Below the pieces are notes generated by a model. The model did not search any database and was not told the DNA's origin. It saw nothing but the letters and a program-made list of their open reading frames with translations. Below, piece by piece: positions 6,621 through 15,111 of a DNA stretch of 24,468 nt. A program made the translations under genes and the position numbers. The stretch is from CAZMVY01 sp964617875 (GTDB taxonomy: Bacteria > Planctomycetota > Phycisphaerae > UBA1845 > PWPN01): NCBI GenBank assembly GCA_964617875.1, contig CAZUAI010000084.1, forward strand, positions 1 through 24,468. Reading direction: 5' to 3'. The number at the start of each line of letters is the position of its first letter. The stretch's first letter is position 1.

Positions 6621-9521
6621 TCATTCGCCCAGTAGATCACCCAGGCTGATCACGGAGACGCGGGCCCGGACGTTGATGCTCTCCGGTCCCCTGCCGCGGA
6701 ACTCGACCGTGTTCGGGCCCGGCTCCAGAACGGGGGCGTCGCCCTGGGGTTCGACCTCCGATATCAACTCGCCCTTGCGGCCGTACAGTCTGCAATCCGT
6801 CGGGGATCGGTATTCGAGATAGCAGCCCGTCCCGATCGTAGCCGGGAATGTGATCGTCCGGCCGGCGATCGTGACGGACGGGTCGATGACCTTCGAATCG
6901 AACACCGGAACGGCGCGGATCGGGCTGAGGTAGCACGTCGCCGTCTTGCCCGCCGGCACGTTGCTGTACCACAGGCTGAGCGATTCCACCCTGGTCATGT
7001 CCACGACCTCGCGGTAGAGCGCGTAATAATGGCCGATGTAAGGCCAGGCGTATTGATCGCACCGTTCGCCCTCGGGCTCGACCAGTTCGACGTACCGCCA
7101 GCCGGTGAAGTCGATCGGGACGTAGTACTCGCCGAAACCTCCGACGACGTGGGACGGGTTCCGCAATTGGATGTTGAGGACCTCGCCCTGGCCGTCGCCG
7201 TGGACCCAGACGCCCATGCCGGGGTGCTTGCTCAGGTCGATCGTCGGGGCAAACTTCTTGCCCACCCTCGTCCATGTGGGCACGGTCCCGACGCCCGCCG
7301 TGCCGACCCCGTGGCTGACAATGGCGTCCGTCCCCGACGGTTCGGCCTTGCCGCCCGCGCGGGCCGGCGCCGCGGCCAACGGCGACCGCGTGGCCCTGTA
7401 TTCGCCGCTGGTGCCGCCGACCTTCACCGGCGCCGACGAGGGACGAAGCTCGGCGGTCATGCCGGGCGCGGCCTCCTTCTCCGGGAACTCCGCGGCGTCC
7501 TGGAAGCCGGCGAGTGTCGGATTGCCCGGGGCGTCGTACGGACCGACGCCGCACAGGGCCTCGATCCGCAGCGCAGCCGGCTGCCGTCCGAAGGCATTGG
7601 TGACGGTCCATACATTGCTGCGGCCGTCGATGGCCTCCACCTTGTGCCTGCTGTACCGGACCGACCGGAACGCGGGACTGCCGTCGGGCTTGCGGACCAG
7701 GGTGAACTCCTCGCCGGGGGCGCGGAGGCGTGCCTTGATCGACTCCGGGACCTTCCCCGCATGCCGCAACTCCTCGTATTGCCGCATGATGGGGGCGAGC
7801 CGCTGGTACGCCGGCACCTGGACGATCGTCTGCGGATTGACGTGCATGACGGAAAAGCCCGTGTCGGTGCCGAGGCACTTGCAGCAGAGATACTCGATGT
7901 CGTCGGCGTACGTGGGCTCGTGCTGCGTGCCGTCCCAGGTCTTGACCGCCCACCAGCCGAGGTGGCCGGGCATGAAGATGCGGCGGTTGTCGTTGTTGGC
8001 GGCGACGTGGATGTCGATGAACTTCTTGTGGGCGCGGTTGGGGTGGTCCCACGCGCAGTACCGGGAACGCACATACCACAGGTGGTGGTGAAAGGTGCTC
8101 ATCTCCATGAGGGCCGGGCGCTGGAGGTGCTTCCAGATCTCGAAGACGAACTTCGAGCCGTAGTGCCAGCCGGCGTCGGAGCCGCCGAGGATGCCCTCGC
8201 CGTCGAGGGCGTCGAGGTACATCATGTCGAAGCCGCACTCGTTGAACGTCTCCGCGGTGCGGGCCGCGACCTCGGCAAAGAGCGTCGAGTCGCCGTCGGG
8301 CACGAAGAGGCCGAAGCACTCCTTGAGGTGGTGGACCTTCGCCCCCCGGGCGTGCGGGGCGGCCTTTGTGCCCCAGGCCCCGCGTGTGCACCGGGTGAAC
8401 GAGTACGGCGGCGTCTTCCCGACGGCCGCGTAGGTGATCAGCTCGTCGTCGATCTGGAGCGTGACGCTGTTCCACACGAAGAAGCCGGTGATGGCGGACA
8501 TCGTCTCGGTGGACTCGGCCACCGGGACGGTGGCGGCATCCGCCGTCAGGTCGTCCGCCAGCGTGAACGTGGCGTCCCGGGCGAGGCGCGGGTCCGGCCG
8601 CGGGCTGACCCATTCGGAATCCCTGGCGAGGAAGAAGGCGTACGTGTGCAGACCGGCCTTGATGCCCGCGGCGTGCAGACGGTCGATGACGGCCTTGAGG
8701 CTCTCGCGGCCCTTGGGGTAGGTTGACGGGTTCGGCCGGCAGTCGCCAAACCGGAACGAGCTGCCGCCGTGAAAGTCGATCTGGTTCATGCCCACGCTCC
8801 GGGCGGTGCGGATCCAGTCATCGACCGTCTTCTCGGAAAGGTCGCCGAAGTTGAAGAGGTAGGAGCCCTGGTTGATCGGCGCATCGAGCGCCCACGGTCC
8901 GCCCAGCGGCGAGTGCGGCAGGTCCGGGGCGTCGGTAACGGCCTCCTTGATGACGTCCCGCAGTGCGTCCGCCGGGCAGCCGATGATGGCCACCCTGGCC
9001 CCGACCATGCCGAAGCGAGGGTAGCACATCGCCCGCAGGCGCGAATTGAACCCGGGCAACTCGGCCACGTTGGTCTTGAGGTTCAGGGCCAGCGCGCACG
9101 CGCCGAACGGCTCGGACGGCGAGCCTTTGAGCGCCAGGGGCACGTCGACGAACGTAAGCTCATCGATCTGGTCGTCGCTGACGGAGGCGACCTCGACGAT
9201 GAGGTATCGGGGCTTGACCGTCATGCGCAGACTGGCCGTGACCTTGGCGTCGCCAAACTGAATCGCCAGCGTCTCGCCATCCTTCGCGACCGACGTGGAG
9301 ACGGACTCCTTGCCGCCTTTCCTGAGTCGCGCAAACGGCGCACCCGCCCCGGCGGCGAGGTAGTCGGCCCCGGTTCGCCTGTCGATGAACCGAAGCGTGC
9401 GTCCATCAGCGCCGATGACGCAACTGACGCAGTCGTTGTCGATCCGAACCTCGGCGGAGCGTGCCGGGGCCCCGCCAACAAGGACCGTGTACATCACAAT
9501 GCCGACCAGGGTGGTTCTCAT
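6621..9521 (-). CDS. Large secreted glycoside-hydrolase-like protein with inserted module
   Basis: This 966-residue exported protein has a signal peptide (about 1-23) and then a beta-rich N-terminal domain (25-205). A TIM-barrel-like region follows (from about 215: NQGSYLFNFGD, then GIKAGLHTYAFF, then FDMMYLDALDG near 431-441). YLDALDG resembles the nucleophile strand of clan GH-D (GH27/GH36-like) enzymes, where the Asp after YL is catalytic; here Asp437 or Asp440. Residues about 316-397 are an extra beta module inside the barrel. The C-terminal third (about 690-966) has beta-sandwich segments, one ending in VPIDFTGWRYVEL, that resemble carbohydrate-binding domains. The start at MRTTLV has GAGG upstream and a proper signal peptide; the same frame stays open for over 500 codons upstream through mtnP and its neighbour, but that part is not real. 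Substrate unknown. It lies 83 bases after mtnP. Confidence 0.8.
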   Translation of the reverse strand: MRTTLVGIVMYTVLVGGAPARSAEVRIDNDCVSCVIGADGRTLRFIDRRTGADYLAAGAGAPFARLRKGGKESVSTSVAKDGETLAIQFGDAKVTASLRMTVKPRYLIVEVASVSDDQIDELTFVDVPLALKGSPSEPFGACALALNLKTNVAELPGFNSRLRAMCYPRFGMVGARVAIIGCPADALRDVIKEAVTDAPDLPHSPLGGPWALDAPINQGSYLFNFGDLSEKTVDDWIRTARSVGMNQIDFHGGSSFRFGDCRPNPSTYPKGRESLKAVIDRLHAAGIKAGLHTYAFFLARDSEWVSPRPDPRLARDATFTLADDLTADAATVPVAESTETMSAITGFFVWNSVTLQIDDELITYAAVGKTPPYSFTRCTRGAWGTKAAPHARGAKVHHLKECFGLFVPDGDSTLFAEVAARTAETFNECGFDMMYLDALDGEGILGGSDAGWHYGSKFVFEIWKHLQRPALMEMSTFHHHLWYVRSRYCAWDHPNRAHKKFIDIHVAANNDNRRIFMPGHLGWWAVKTWDGTQHEPTYADDIEYLCCKCLGTDTGFSVMHVNPQTIVQVPAYQRLAPIMRQYEELRHAGKVPESIKARLRAPGEEFTLVRKPDGSPAFRSVRYSRHKVEAIDGRSNVWTVTNAFGRQPAALRIEALCGVGPYDAPGNPTLAGFQDAAEFPEKEAAPGMTAELRPSSAPVKVGGTSGEYRATRSPLAAAPARAGGKAEPSGTDAIVSHGVGTAGVGTVPTWTRVGKKFAPTIDLSKHPGMGVWVHGDGQGEVLNIQLRNPSHVVGGFGEYYVPIDFTGWRYVELVEPEGERCDQYAWPYIGHYYALYREVVDMTRVESLSLWYSNVPAGKTATCYLSPIRAVPVFDSKVIDPSVTIAGRTITFPATIGTGCYLEYRSPTDCRLYGRKGELISEVEPQGDAPVLEPGPNTVEFRGRGPESINVRARVSVISLGDLLGE

Positions 9522-9604
9522 GATCGCAGCCTCGCGACGCCGAAGGTCCGCCGAACGGCCCTGCGTACGTGCGGCCCCGCCGGCACGAAGGGACTGACGC
9601 CGCG

Positions 9605-10489
9605 CTACACGTACCTGCCGAGCAGCAGCGAAAGCCGCTGCTTCGCGTCCGCCGGGATACGCGACTTGTCCGACCAGATCGCCATCTCCAGCGCCTGCCG
9701 GCACGCACACGGCCGGTCGGCCTCCGCGGCGAGTTTCGGCAGCGCCGCCCGCAGCAGGGCGATGCCGTGCTCCGTCACCTGCTTGAGGTTGCCCAGGATC
9801 TCCGCGAGCAGCGCCTGCTTGCTCTTGCCCGGGTCGTGCGGCCGCCAGCAGTCGTAGTCCGTCGGCAGGGCAACGAGGGCGTAGCAGATTTCCGCCTCGC
9901 GGGCCAGTTTGGCCTCCGGCATGCAGGTCATGCCGATCAGGTCGCCGCCCCAGAGCCGGTGCATTTCGGCCTCGGCCCTCGTCGAGAACTGCGGCCCTTC
10001 CATGCAGACGTACGTCCCCTTGGGATGCACCGGCGTCGGCACCTGGCCCGCCACGGACCGGAGCAACTCCCGCAACGCCGGGCAAAACGGCTCGGCGAAC
10101 TCGACGTGGACGACCACTTCCCGGTCGAAGAACGTGGCCGGCCGGCGGAACGTCTTGTCGATCACCTGATCGCAAATGACGAGATCGCGAGGACGGATCT
10201 CTTCGCGGAGGCTGCCGGTCGCGCCGCTGGCCAGGATGCGCGTGACGCCGAGCGACTTGAGCGCCCAGATGTTCGCCCGGTACGGGACCGCCGACGGGTT
10301 CAGCAGGTGCCCCGGCCCGTGCCGCGACAGAAACGCAATCGGCACCGATTCCCACGTCGTGGTCAGGATCGGGCCGCTCGGCGCCCCGAACGGCGTGCTG
10401 ACCTCCTGCCACTCGCCCTGCCCCTGCGCCGACAGAGCGTCGCCCAGACCCGTGCCCCCGATGATCCCGATCCGTGCTTCCGCGTTCAT
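9605..10489 (-). CDS. mtnP: S-methyl-5'-thioadenosine phosphorylase
   Basis: This enzyme splits 5'-methylthioadenosine with phosphate into adenine and 5-methylthioribose 1-phosphate, the first step of methionine salvage after polyamine or SAM-derived reactions. The 294-residue product belongs to the PNP/MTAP phosphorylase family: IGIIGGTGLGD at the N-terminus, SRHGPGH for phosphate contact, ASGATGSLR, the purine-site segment CMEGPQFSTRAE, and MTCMPEAKLAREAEICYA. The TDYDCW motif is characteristic of MTAP rather than purine nucleoside phosphorylase, although bacterial MTI phosphorylases share it, so substrate preference is not fully settled. The ATG follows the stop of the 502-residue gene by three bases, and a GGGAGG ribosome site lies inside the end of that gene, so the two are almost certainly cotranscribed. 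No other methionine-salvage gene is visible nearby. Confidence 0.93.
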   Translation of the reverse strand: MNAEARIGIIGGTGLGDALSAQGQGEWQEVSTPFGAPSGPILTTTWESVPIAFLSRHGPGHLLNPSAVPYRANIWALKSLGVTRILASGATGSLREEIRPRDLVICDQVIDKTFRRPATFFDREVVVHVEFAEPFCPALRELLRSVAGQVPTPVHPKGTYVCMEGPQFSTRAEAEMHRLWGGDLIGMTCMPEAKLAREAEICYALVALPTDYDCWRPHDPGKSKQALLAEILGNLKQVTEHGIALLRAALPKLAAEADRPCACRQALEMAIWSDKSRIPADAKQRLSLLLGRYV

Positions 10490-10492
10490 TCG

Positions 10493-12001
10493 TCAGAGTC
10501 CTCCCTGCCGGTCGCGCCGTTCGGCCGGCTTGTTGCCGGCGGGCGGCTGTGCCCTGTCGCTCCTGCCCTTGGACGCCTTCTCGCGCTCCAGGATGGCCTT
10601 CTCCATCTCCGTCACGGCCTTGAGCGTGGCCTCGACCCTGGCGCGGTAGAGCGACGAAATCCGTTCCTCCCCCGCCGCCAGCATCTCCACATCGCCGGCG
10701 ACCATCTTCACCACCTGCCCCTTGTCGTCCACGTACATCTCGCTGATCGGCGGCAGCAGACCTTCGCTGTCCTCGATCCGCGTCGCGCGGCGCATCCGCC
10801 CGTCGATCGTCACGTTCTGCGGACCGACCACGCGAAGTGTCCGCAGGATGAGCCCCCGCCGGTCGCCGTTGTAGCCGATGAAGGCGTACAGCTCCGGCTT
10901 GTTCCGGTCGATCAGACGCGGGAACAGCGTGAAGAGCGCCAGGGGTGCATAGGCTTCCGGTGCCTCGATGGTGCGTTCCTTCGCGTTCGTGGCGTTGGGC
11001 GACTCGGTAAAGGCGACGAGGATCTGGCGGTCTTCGCGCAGTCCCTGCTCGTACGTCGTCAGCTTCTGCAGGGGCGCGCCGGCCCTGGCCGGGATGACGA
11101 TCTCGCCGACCGTGTTCCACTTCTCAAACGTCAGGTCGTCCGAAAGGAACATCTCGCTGAGCTGCCGTTTCACCGTGCCGTCGGACTCGAACATCCACCC
11201 TTCGTGCCGGATGCCGACGCCCTCTCGCCGCTCGAACGTCCCGCGGGACTCGCGCATCCACAGATAGCCCGTGTCCTTCCCGTTGATCAGAATCCGAAGG
11301 TACGCCTCCTTGATCAGGTCCGGCGCGAGCTTCCCGCCGCGCCCCAGAGACGCAAGAAACTCGGCACTGCGGACCAGGGCGTCGTCGATCCGCTTCTGCA
11401 CGGCCTCCGACCGAAGCACCTCGAACGACCCGATGACGTCGCGAAAGAGCGCCTCCGCCGCCGTCCGCTGCGACAGCGGCACATCGAAGGCAAGCACCAC
11501 CCGCGTATCCGCGCGGGCGAAGACGGTCGCCTCCTGCCGGAACCACTGGCCCTTCCCGACGCTCAACGACCCCGCGGCCCATGCCACGTCGCGGCCCCGG
11601 ACCGTCAGTTTCTCCTTCCGCAGCGGCCTGGCTTCGGGATCGCGCCTCGTCAGCCTCGTTTCGAAATCTTCCAGCGCCTCGTCGGGAGTCGCTGACGAGG
11701 ACTCCTGCGGGAGATACACCGTGAGCATCCAGTCGCGTCCAAGGTTGACGAACTGCGCCAGCTCGAGGTTCCCCTCGGCGTCAAGGCGCTTCTGGCGGAC
11801 GATCTGACAATCGTGGAACGGCCGGAACGAGAAGCCGAAGCTCGCGTCCACGTAGGGAACGTCGGCCAGGCGCACGGCGGCCACGGCGGGCGCGGACGTG
11901 GCCGGTTCCGTCGTCGTCTGCCCACGCACGACCGGCGCGAGGGCCAACGCGCCGAAAACGGCCAGCGTCTCAAGACACAAGACATTGCATACGGTCTTCA
12001 T
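10493..12001 (-). CDS. Secreted protein of unknown function, PsbP-like plus C-terminal beta domain
   Basis: I do not recognise a named family. The 502-residue product has a signal peptide (1 to about 27, cleavage near VRG-Q). A domain at about 45-195 begins DASFGFSFRPFHDCQI and ends IGSFEVL, a layout like PsbP/DcrB-type beta domains. A second beta-rich domain (about 200-450) follows, with GKDTGYLWMRE, a DGTVKRQLSEMFLSDD strand pair, LRVVGPQNV and MYVDDKGQVVKM. A highly charged tail of about 50 residues ends the protein. The adjacent upstream gene encodes a larger protein with matching landmarks in the same order, so the two look like tandem paralogues. The start is either this ATG or a GTG one codon earlier; AGGA lies ten and seven bases before them. 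It sits 12 bases after its paralogue and three bases before mtnP. Confidence 0.75.
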   Translation of the reverse strand: MKTVCNVLCLETLAVFGALALAPVVRGQTTTEPATSAPAVAAVRLADVPYVDASFGFSFRPFHDCQIVRQKRLDAEGNLELAQFVNLGRDWMLTVYLPQESSSATPDEALEDFETRLTRRDPEARPLRKEKLTVRGRDVAWAAGSLSVGKGQWFRQEATVFARADTRVVLAFDVPLSQRTAAEALFRDVIGSFEVLRSEAVQKRIDDALVRSAEFLASLGRGGKLAPDLIKEAYLRILINGKDTGYLWMRESRGTFERREGVGIRHEGWMFESDGTVKRQLSEMFLSDDLTFEKWNTVGEIVIPARAGAPLQKLTTYEQGLREDRQILVAFTESPNATNAKERTIEAPEAYAPLALFTLFPRLIDRNKPELYAFIGYNGDRRGLILRTLRVVGPQNVTIDGRMRRATRIEDSEGLLPPISEMYVDDKGQVVKMVAGDVEMLAAGEERISSLYRARVEATLKAVTEMEKAILEREKASKGRSDRAQPPAGNKPAERRDRQGGL

Positions 12002-12013
12002 CACGAACAGATC

Positions 12014-13876
12014 CTACCGTGCAACCCGCGGCGAGGACGGCGTCCCCGACGGCAGCGGGAGCACATCGTCAGCCTCCCCCTCGCCGGACCGCCGAAACAC
12101 GCCATTGGCGCCGAAATCCACGTACAACATCCGGCCGTCGCCATCAAAGTAGATCGTGTAGCCATCGACCGCCGAATCCGACTGAACAAAGACGGCCGGA
12201 ACCGATCGCTCGGGCCGGCTGTCAGGCACCGGCTGCGGTCCCAGCGGTCGGATCAACTGCGTCAGAATCTCCGCTTCGAAGCGGTCCGTGGTGGACACGA
12301 GCACCGGACGCTTCTGCGAGTCGGTGGCGGCCAGCCAGTACACGATCTGCAGGACCGGATCGCATGCGAAGCCGGGACCGACGCGAAACGCGCCGCTATG
12401 CTGATCCTGCTCGATGCGCAGCGTCTTCTGGACGCGGTCCCCGGCGGCGGCCCGGTGCTCCTCGTACCGGAACGCGGCGAGCAGCCGGATCCTCGGCCGC
12501 ACGGCCGGGGGATCGACCCTGCGAGCCTCGGCGAGTTCGTAACCGACGCCGTCGTGATCGACTCGCGCCTCGCGTTTGTAGGTCAGCGTGTGCCCGTCCG
12601 ACAGCGACCGTCGCACCTCGGACTCGACGCGCCAGCGCCCGCCTCGTGCCTCGCGCGGCCGCGAGTAACGCAGCCGGTAGTAGCCCTCAACCTTGCCCGC
12701 CCGCTCGATCGTGAATTCCTGGTCGGCGCCGACCCACTCGTCGAACCAGGCATCCAGCCGCTTCGAGCGGATCTCCGCGAGCAGTTCCACGCCCCGGCGT
12801 TCGGCGGCGGCCAGATCCACCGCGACGGGCTCGACGGCCCGAATCGTTTCGGCAATGGTGCGGCACACCGACTCGAGATCCGAATCGGGCCCGTCGTCAC
12901 GACCGTCGAGCACCACCGCTCGCCCGGCATCCAGCGGGACCACCCACATTTCGCCGTCCCATGGGAACTGCCGCGCGTCGAACCGAACACGGTACGCCTC
13001 ACGCTCCCTCAGCTTCACTGCCTCCACCGTGTCTGCGAGGTTCGGATCCTCGGTCATGTTGCGTACGATGTCCGCGAGGATCGCCTTCGCGGTCCGGCCC
13101 GGGGCGATCATCATCGGCGAGATCCCCATCGCCCACGGCTTCTCGCCCGTCGGGTCGGAGAAGAGCTGAAGCGTCCGCAACGGGCCGCAGGGCACCGCGC
13201 TTCCCCGAACGCCGGCGGGAGCCTGCATCCGAAGGCCGGTGGTCGCGGCGGCCGCGTTCAGATCGGTCGTAACCTCCAGGCCCGGAAACTGCACCGCCTC
13301 GCCCAGACGGCGGAGCAGTTGTTCATCCGCCCGCCGCAGTGCCCCCGGGCATCGCAGCAGCAATCCATAGACGCGACCGTCCGGCGCCACCCCGACGATG
13401 CCCAGAACCGGCTCGATGGTGCGGCGCTTCCGCATTGCGATCCATTGCATCGCAACGCCCGGCAGGCTCCCGAACACCGCCGGCTCCGCCGACGCCCGCT
13501 TTGCCGTCTGCGCCTCGGTGAGCCAGAGAACAGTATCGTCGAACGACGTCGCCCCGTACGTAGCCGGCGCCGGCATGCCGACGAAAGGCCCGCGCAGCAC
13601 GGCCACCGTCCGTTCGCTTCCGCCCGGCTCCCTGAAGATCGCGCCGACCTCCCCGGGGGCCTCGCCAGGCGTCTCGCGCTTCCAGCCGTCCGGCGGGCAC
13701 ACCGCGAAGTTCCATTCGCCGATTCGCTGCGAAGCCCCGAGCGGGACGCGCGCGGCACGCTGCTTGTGCCGGATCAGCCCGGCCGCCAGCCCGATCGTCA
13801 GCAGGAGCAGCCCTGCGGCGAGGGCCACGGCGAGTCGCGGCCGACCGGGACGTTCGCTGACATACACCTCGTACAT
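12014..13876 (-). CDS. Membrane-anchored protein of unknown function, paralogue of next gene
   Basis: This 620-residue protein has a short cytoplasmic N-terminus (MYEVYVSERPGRPR) and one transmembrane helix at about 14-35, with the rest presumably outside the cytoplasmic membrane. Two similar modules follow: one at about 48-205 beginning GEWNFAVCPPDGWKRE, and one at about 215-350 beginning TGLRMQAPAGV; both have the look of PsbP/DcrB-like beta domains. The C-terminal domain (about 360-605) carries KVEGYYRLRYS, DGHTLTYKREARVDHD, LIRPLGPQPV and IYFDGDGRMLYVDFG, which line up one by one with the landmarks of the adjacent 502-residue protein. Function is unknown. It is the first gene of a close-packed minus-strand series and is divergent from the nuclease gene, separated by 233 bases. 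The ribosome site is weak. The coding call rests on length, anchor and the paralogue. Confidence 0.75.
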   Translation of the reverse strand: MYEVYVSERPGRPRLAVALAAGLLLLTIGLAAGLIRHKQRAARVPLGASQRIGEWNFAVCPPDGWKRETPGEAPGEVGAIFREPGGSERTVAVLRGPFVGMPAPATYGATSFDDTVLWLTEAQTAKRASAEPAVFGSLPGVAMQWIAMRKRRTIEPVLGIVGVAPDGRVYGLLLRCPGALRRADEQLLRRLGEAVQFPGLEVTTDLNAAAATTGLRMQAPAGVRGSAVPCGPLRTLQLFSDPTGEKPWAMGISPMMIAPGRTAKAILADIVRNMTEDPNLADTVEAVKLREREAYRVRFDARQFPWDGEMWVVPLDAGRAVVLDGRDDGPDSDLESVCRTIAETIRAVEPVAVDLAAAERRGVELLAEIRSKRLDAWFDEWVGADQEFTIERAGKVEGYYRLRYSRPREARGGRWRVESEVRRSLSDGHTLTYKREARVDHDGVGYELAEARRVDPPAVRPRIRLLAAFRYEEHRAAAGDRVQKTLRIEQDQHSGAFRVGPGFACDPVLQIVYWLAATDSQKRPVLVSTTDRFEAEILTQLIRPLGPQPVPDSRPERSVPAVFVQSDSAVDGYTIYFDGDGRMLYVDFGANGVFRRSGEGEADDVLPLPSGTPSSPRVAR

Positions 13877-14027
13877 GCGACGGTAATCTTAAGTCGGAAC
13901 CGGCGAAGCCGCAAAGCGAAGCCGTCGGGCCTGGCCGGTTCCGCGCTGCGAAGAGCTGCTCCGAAACCTTTTCAGCCCGGTGAAACGTGCGCCGGGGGCT
14001 TGCATGTCGCGCGGGCAGGTGGCTTCG

Positions 14028-14056
14028 TTTACCTCGAAGACGGAATCTGCTATACC
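14028..14056 (+). promoter_or_regulatory. Candidate promoter for the S1/P1 nuclease gene
   Basis: TTTACC (14028-14033) and TATACC (14051-14056) are separated by 17 bases; each is 4 of 6 to the sigma-70 consensus. The predicted start lies about 47 bases before the nuclease ATG, inside the divergent intergenic region. Confidence 0.4.
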
Positions 14057-14109
14057 TGAGGTGTGTTTCGCAGGGAATCAATCAAACGGCACACGGGGTT
14101 CAAGAGCAG

Positions 14110-14946
14110 ATGAAACGCAATACGGTTCTTGCCGGCACCATCCTGCTGGCATGCAGTTCGGTCGGGTTCGGCTGGGGCCCGGAGGGCCATCGCATCGCCG
14201 TTCGAATTGCCGAGGGCTACCTGACGCCGAAGACGAAAGCCGCCGTCGCCGCGCTTCTGGGCAAGCAGTCGATGACGGACGTCGCGACCTGGGCCGACGC
14301 CGTACGGAAGCAACCCGAGTACGCATGGAGTTCCCGTCTGCACGGCGCGAGCGTCCCCGATGACGCCAGTTCGTTCGATCTGAAGCGTGACTGCCCGGAT
14401 GGATGTGCCGTGACGGCAATCACCCGGTTCACGAAGGTGCTCCTGGACGACAAGGCTGACCGCACAACAAGGCACGAAGCCCTCAAGTTCCTTATCCATT
14501 TCATCCCCGACCTGCACCAGCCGATCCATGTCCCGAGCGTTCACCCGACGAACGGCAATCACACTGATGTTGAGTTCTTCTCGGAGCGGGCCAAGCTCCA
14601 CGCCGTCTGGGACGCCCTGTTGACCCGCCACACCGGCAAGCCGTGGGAGACCTACGCCGCCGACCTCGCCCGCCGCATCACGCCGACCCAGTTCCGCCAA
14701 TGGGCCGCGGTCACCGATCCGGCGGTCTGGGCGAACGAGTCCCACGCGCTGACGGTGCGTTATGTGTATGACCTGCCGAAGGACGGCAAGATCGGACAGG
14801 CGTACTTCGACCGCTGCATTCCGATCGTGGAGGAGCGACTCGAAACCGCCGGCGTCCGTCTGGCGACGCGGCTGAACAGCATCTTCGACCCCCCGCCGAC
14901 CACACAGACAGCGCCGGCCAGCATGCCGTCGCAGGCCGCCCGATGA
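14110..14946 (+). CDS. Exported S1/P1-type zinc nuclease
   Basis: S1/P1 nucleases are three-zinc phosphodiesterases that degrade single-stranded nucleic acids and 3'-nucleotides outside the cytoplasm. The 278-residue product has a signal peptide (1-21) ending GFG, so cleavage would expose Trp22 of WGPEGH as the mature N-terminus; in this family the N-terminal Trp and the following His bind zinc. The other expected ligands are visible: Asp in TWADAVR, His in SRLHGASVP, the IHFIPDLHQPIHV run, and KLHAVWD. GNHTDVEFF corresponds to the family's glycine-asparagine loop. The methionine of MKRNTVLAG is chosen because it begins the signal peptide; the open frame upstream is not family-like. The gene starts a plus-strand run and is followed by the sialidase gene after 165 bases. 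It could supply phosphate or nucleosides from external nucleic acid. Confidence 0.92.
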   Translation: MKRNTVLAGTILLACSSVGFGWGPEGHRIAVRIAEGYLTPKTKAAVAALLGKQSMTDVATWADAVRKQPEYAWSSRLHGASVPDDASSFDLKRDCPDGCAVTAITRFTKVLLDDKADRTTRHEALKFLIHFIPDLHQPIHVPSVHPTNGNHTDVEFFSERAKLHAVWDALLTRHTGKPWETYAADLARRITPTQFRQWAAVTDPAVWANESHALTVRYVYDLPKDGKIGQAYFDRCIPIVEERLETAGVRLATRLNSIFDPPPTTQTAPASMPSQAAR

Positions 14947-15111
14947 GCCGGCTATCGGCCCGGTAGTCCCGCATGCCCCGGACACGCGGCACGCGCAACC
15001 TGTACCCGTGTCACACAGCTATCCATGGATCACTGCCGCCGCTCCACAACGAGGCTTGCCCTCCCCGCGGCCGGGGGGTAGATGTTCGTTCGTTTCGCGG
15101 AGTGTTCGCTG

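Noticed and set aside
9522..11120. Upstream half of a 1,499-codon frame that ends with the 966-residue hydrolase
   Set aside because: It runs through mtnP and the 502-residue gene in another phase, is extremely Arg/Gly-rich, and the true start has a signal peptide at 9521.
9569..11695. A 708-codon plus-strand open frame
   Set aside because: It is antisense to mtnP and the 502-residue gene, with low-complexity composition and no domain.
13903..13924. Direct repeat GCGAAGCCG, 13 bases apart, in the divergent intergenic region
   Set aside because: It is short and GC-rich; I could not connect it to a known operator and chance is a sufficient explanation.
11813..14059. A 748-codon plus-strand open frame
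   Set aside because: It is antisense to the 620-residue gene; the opposite strand has a transmembrane anchor and paralogue support.
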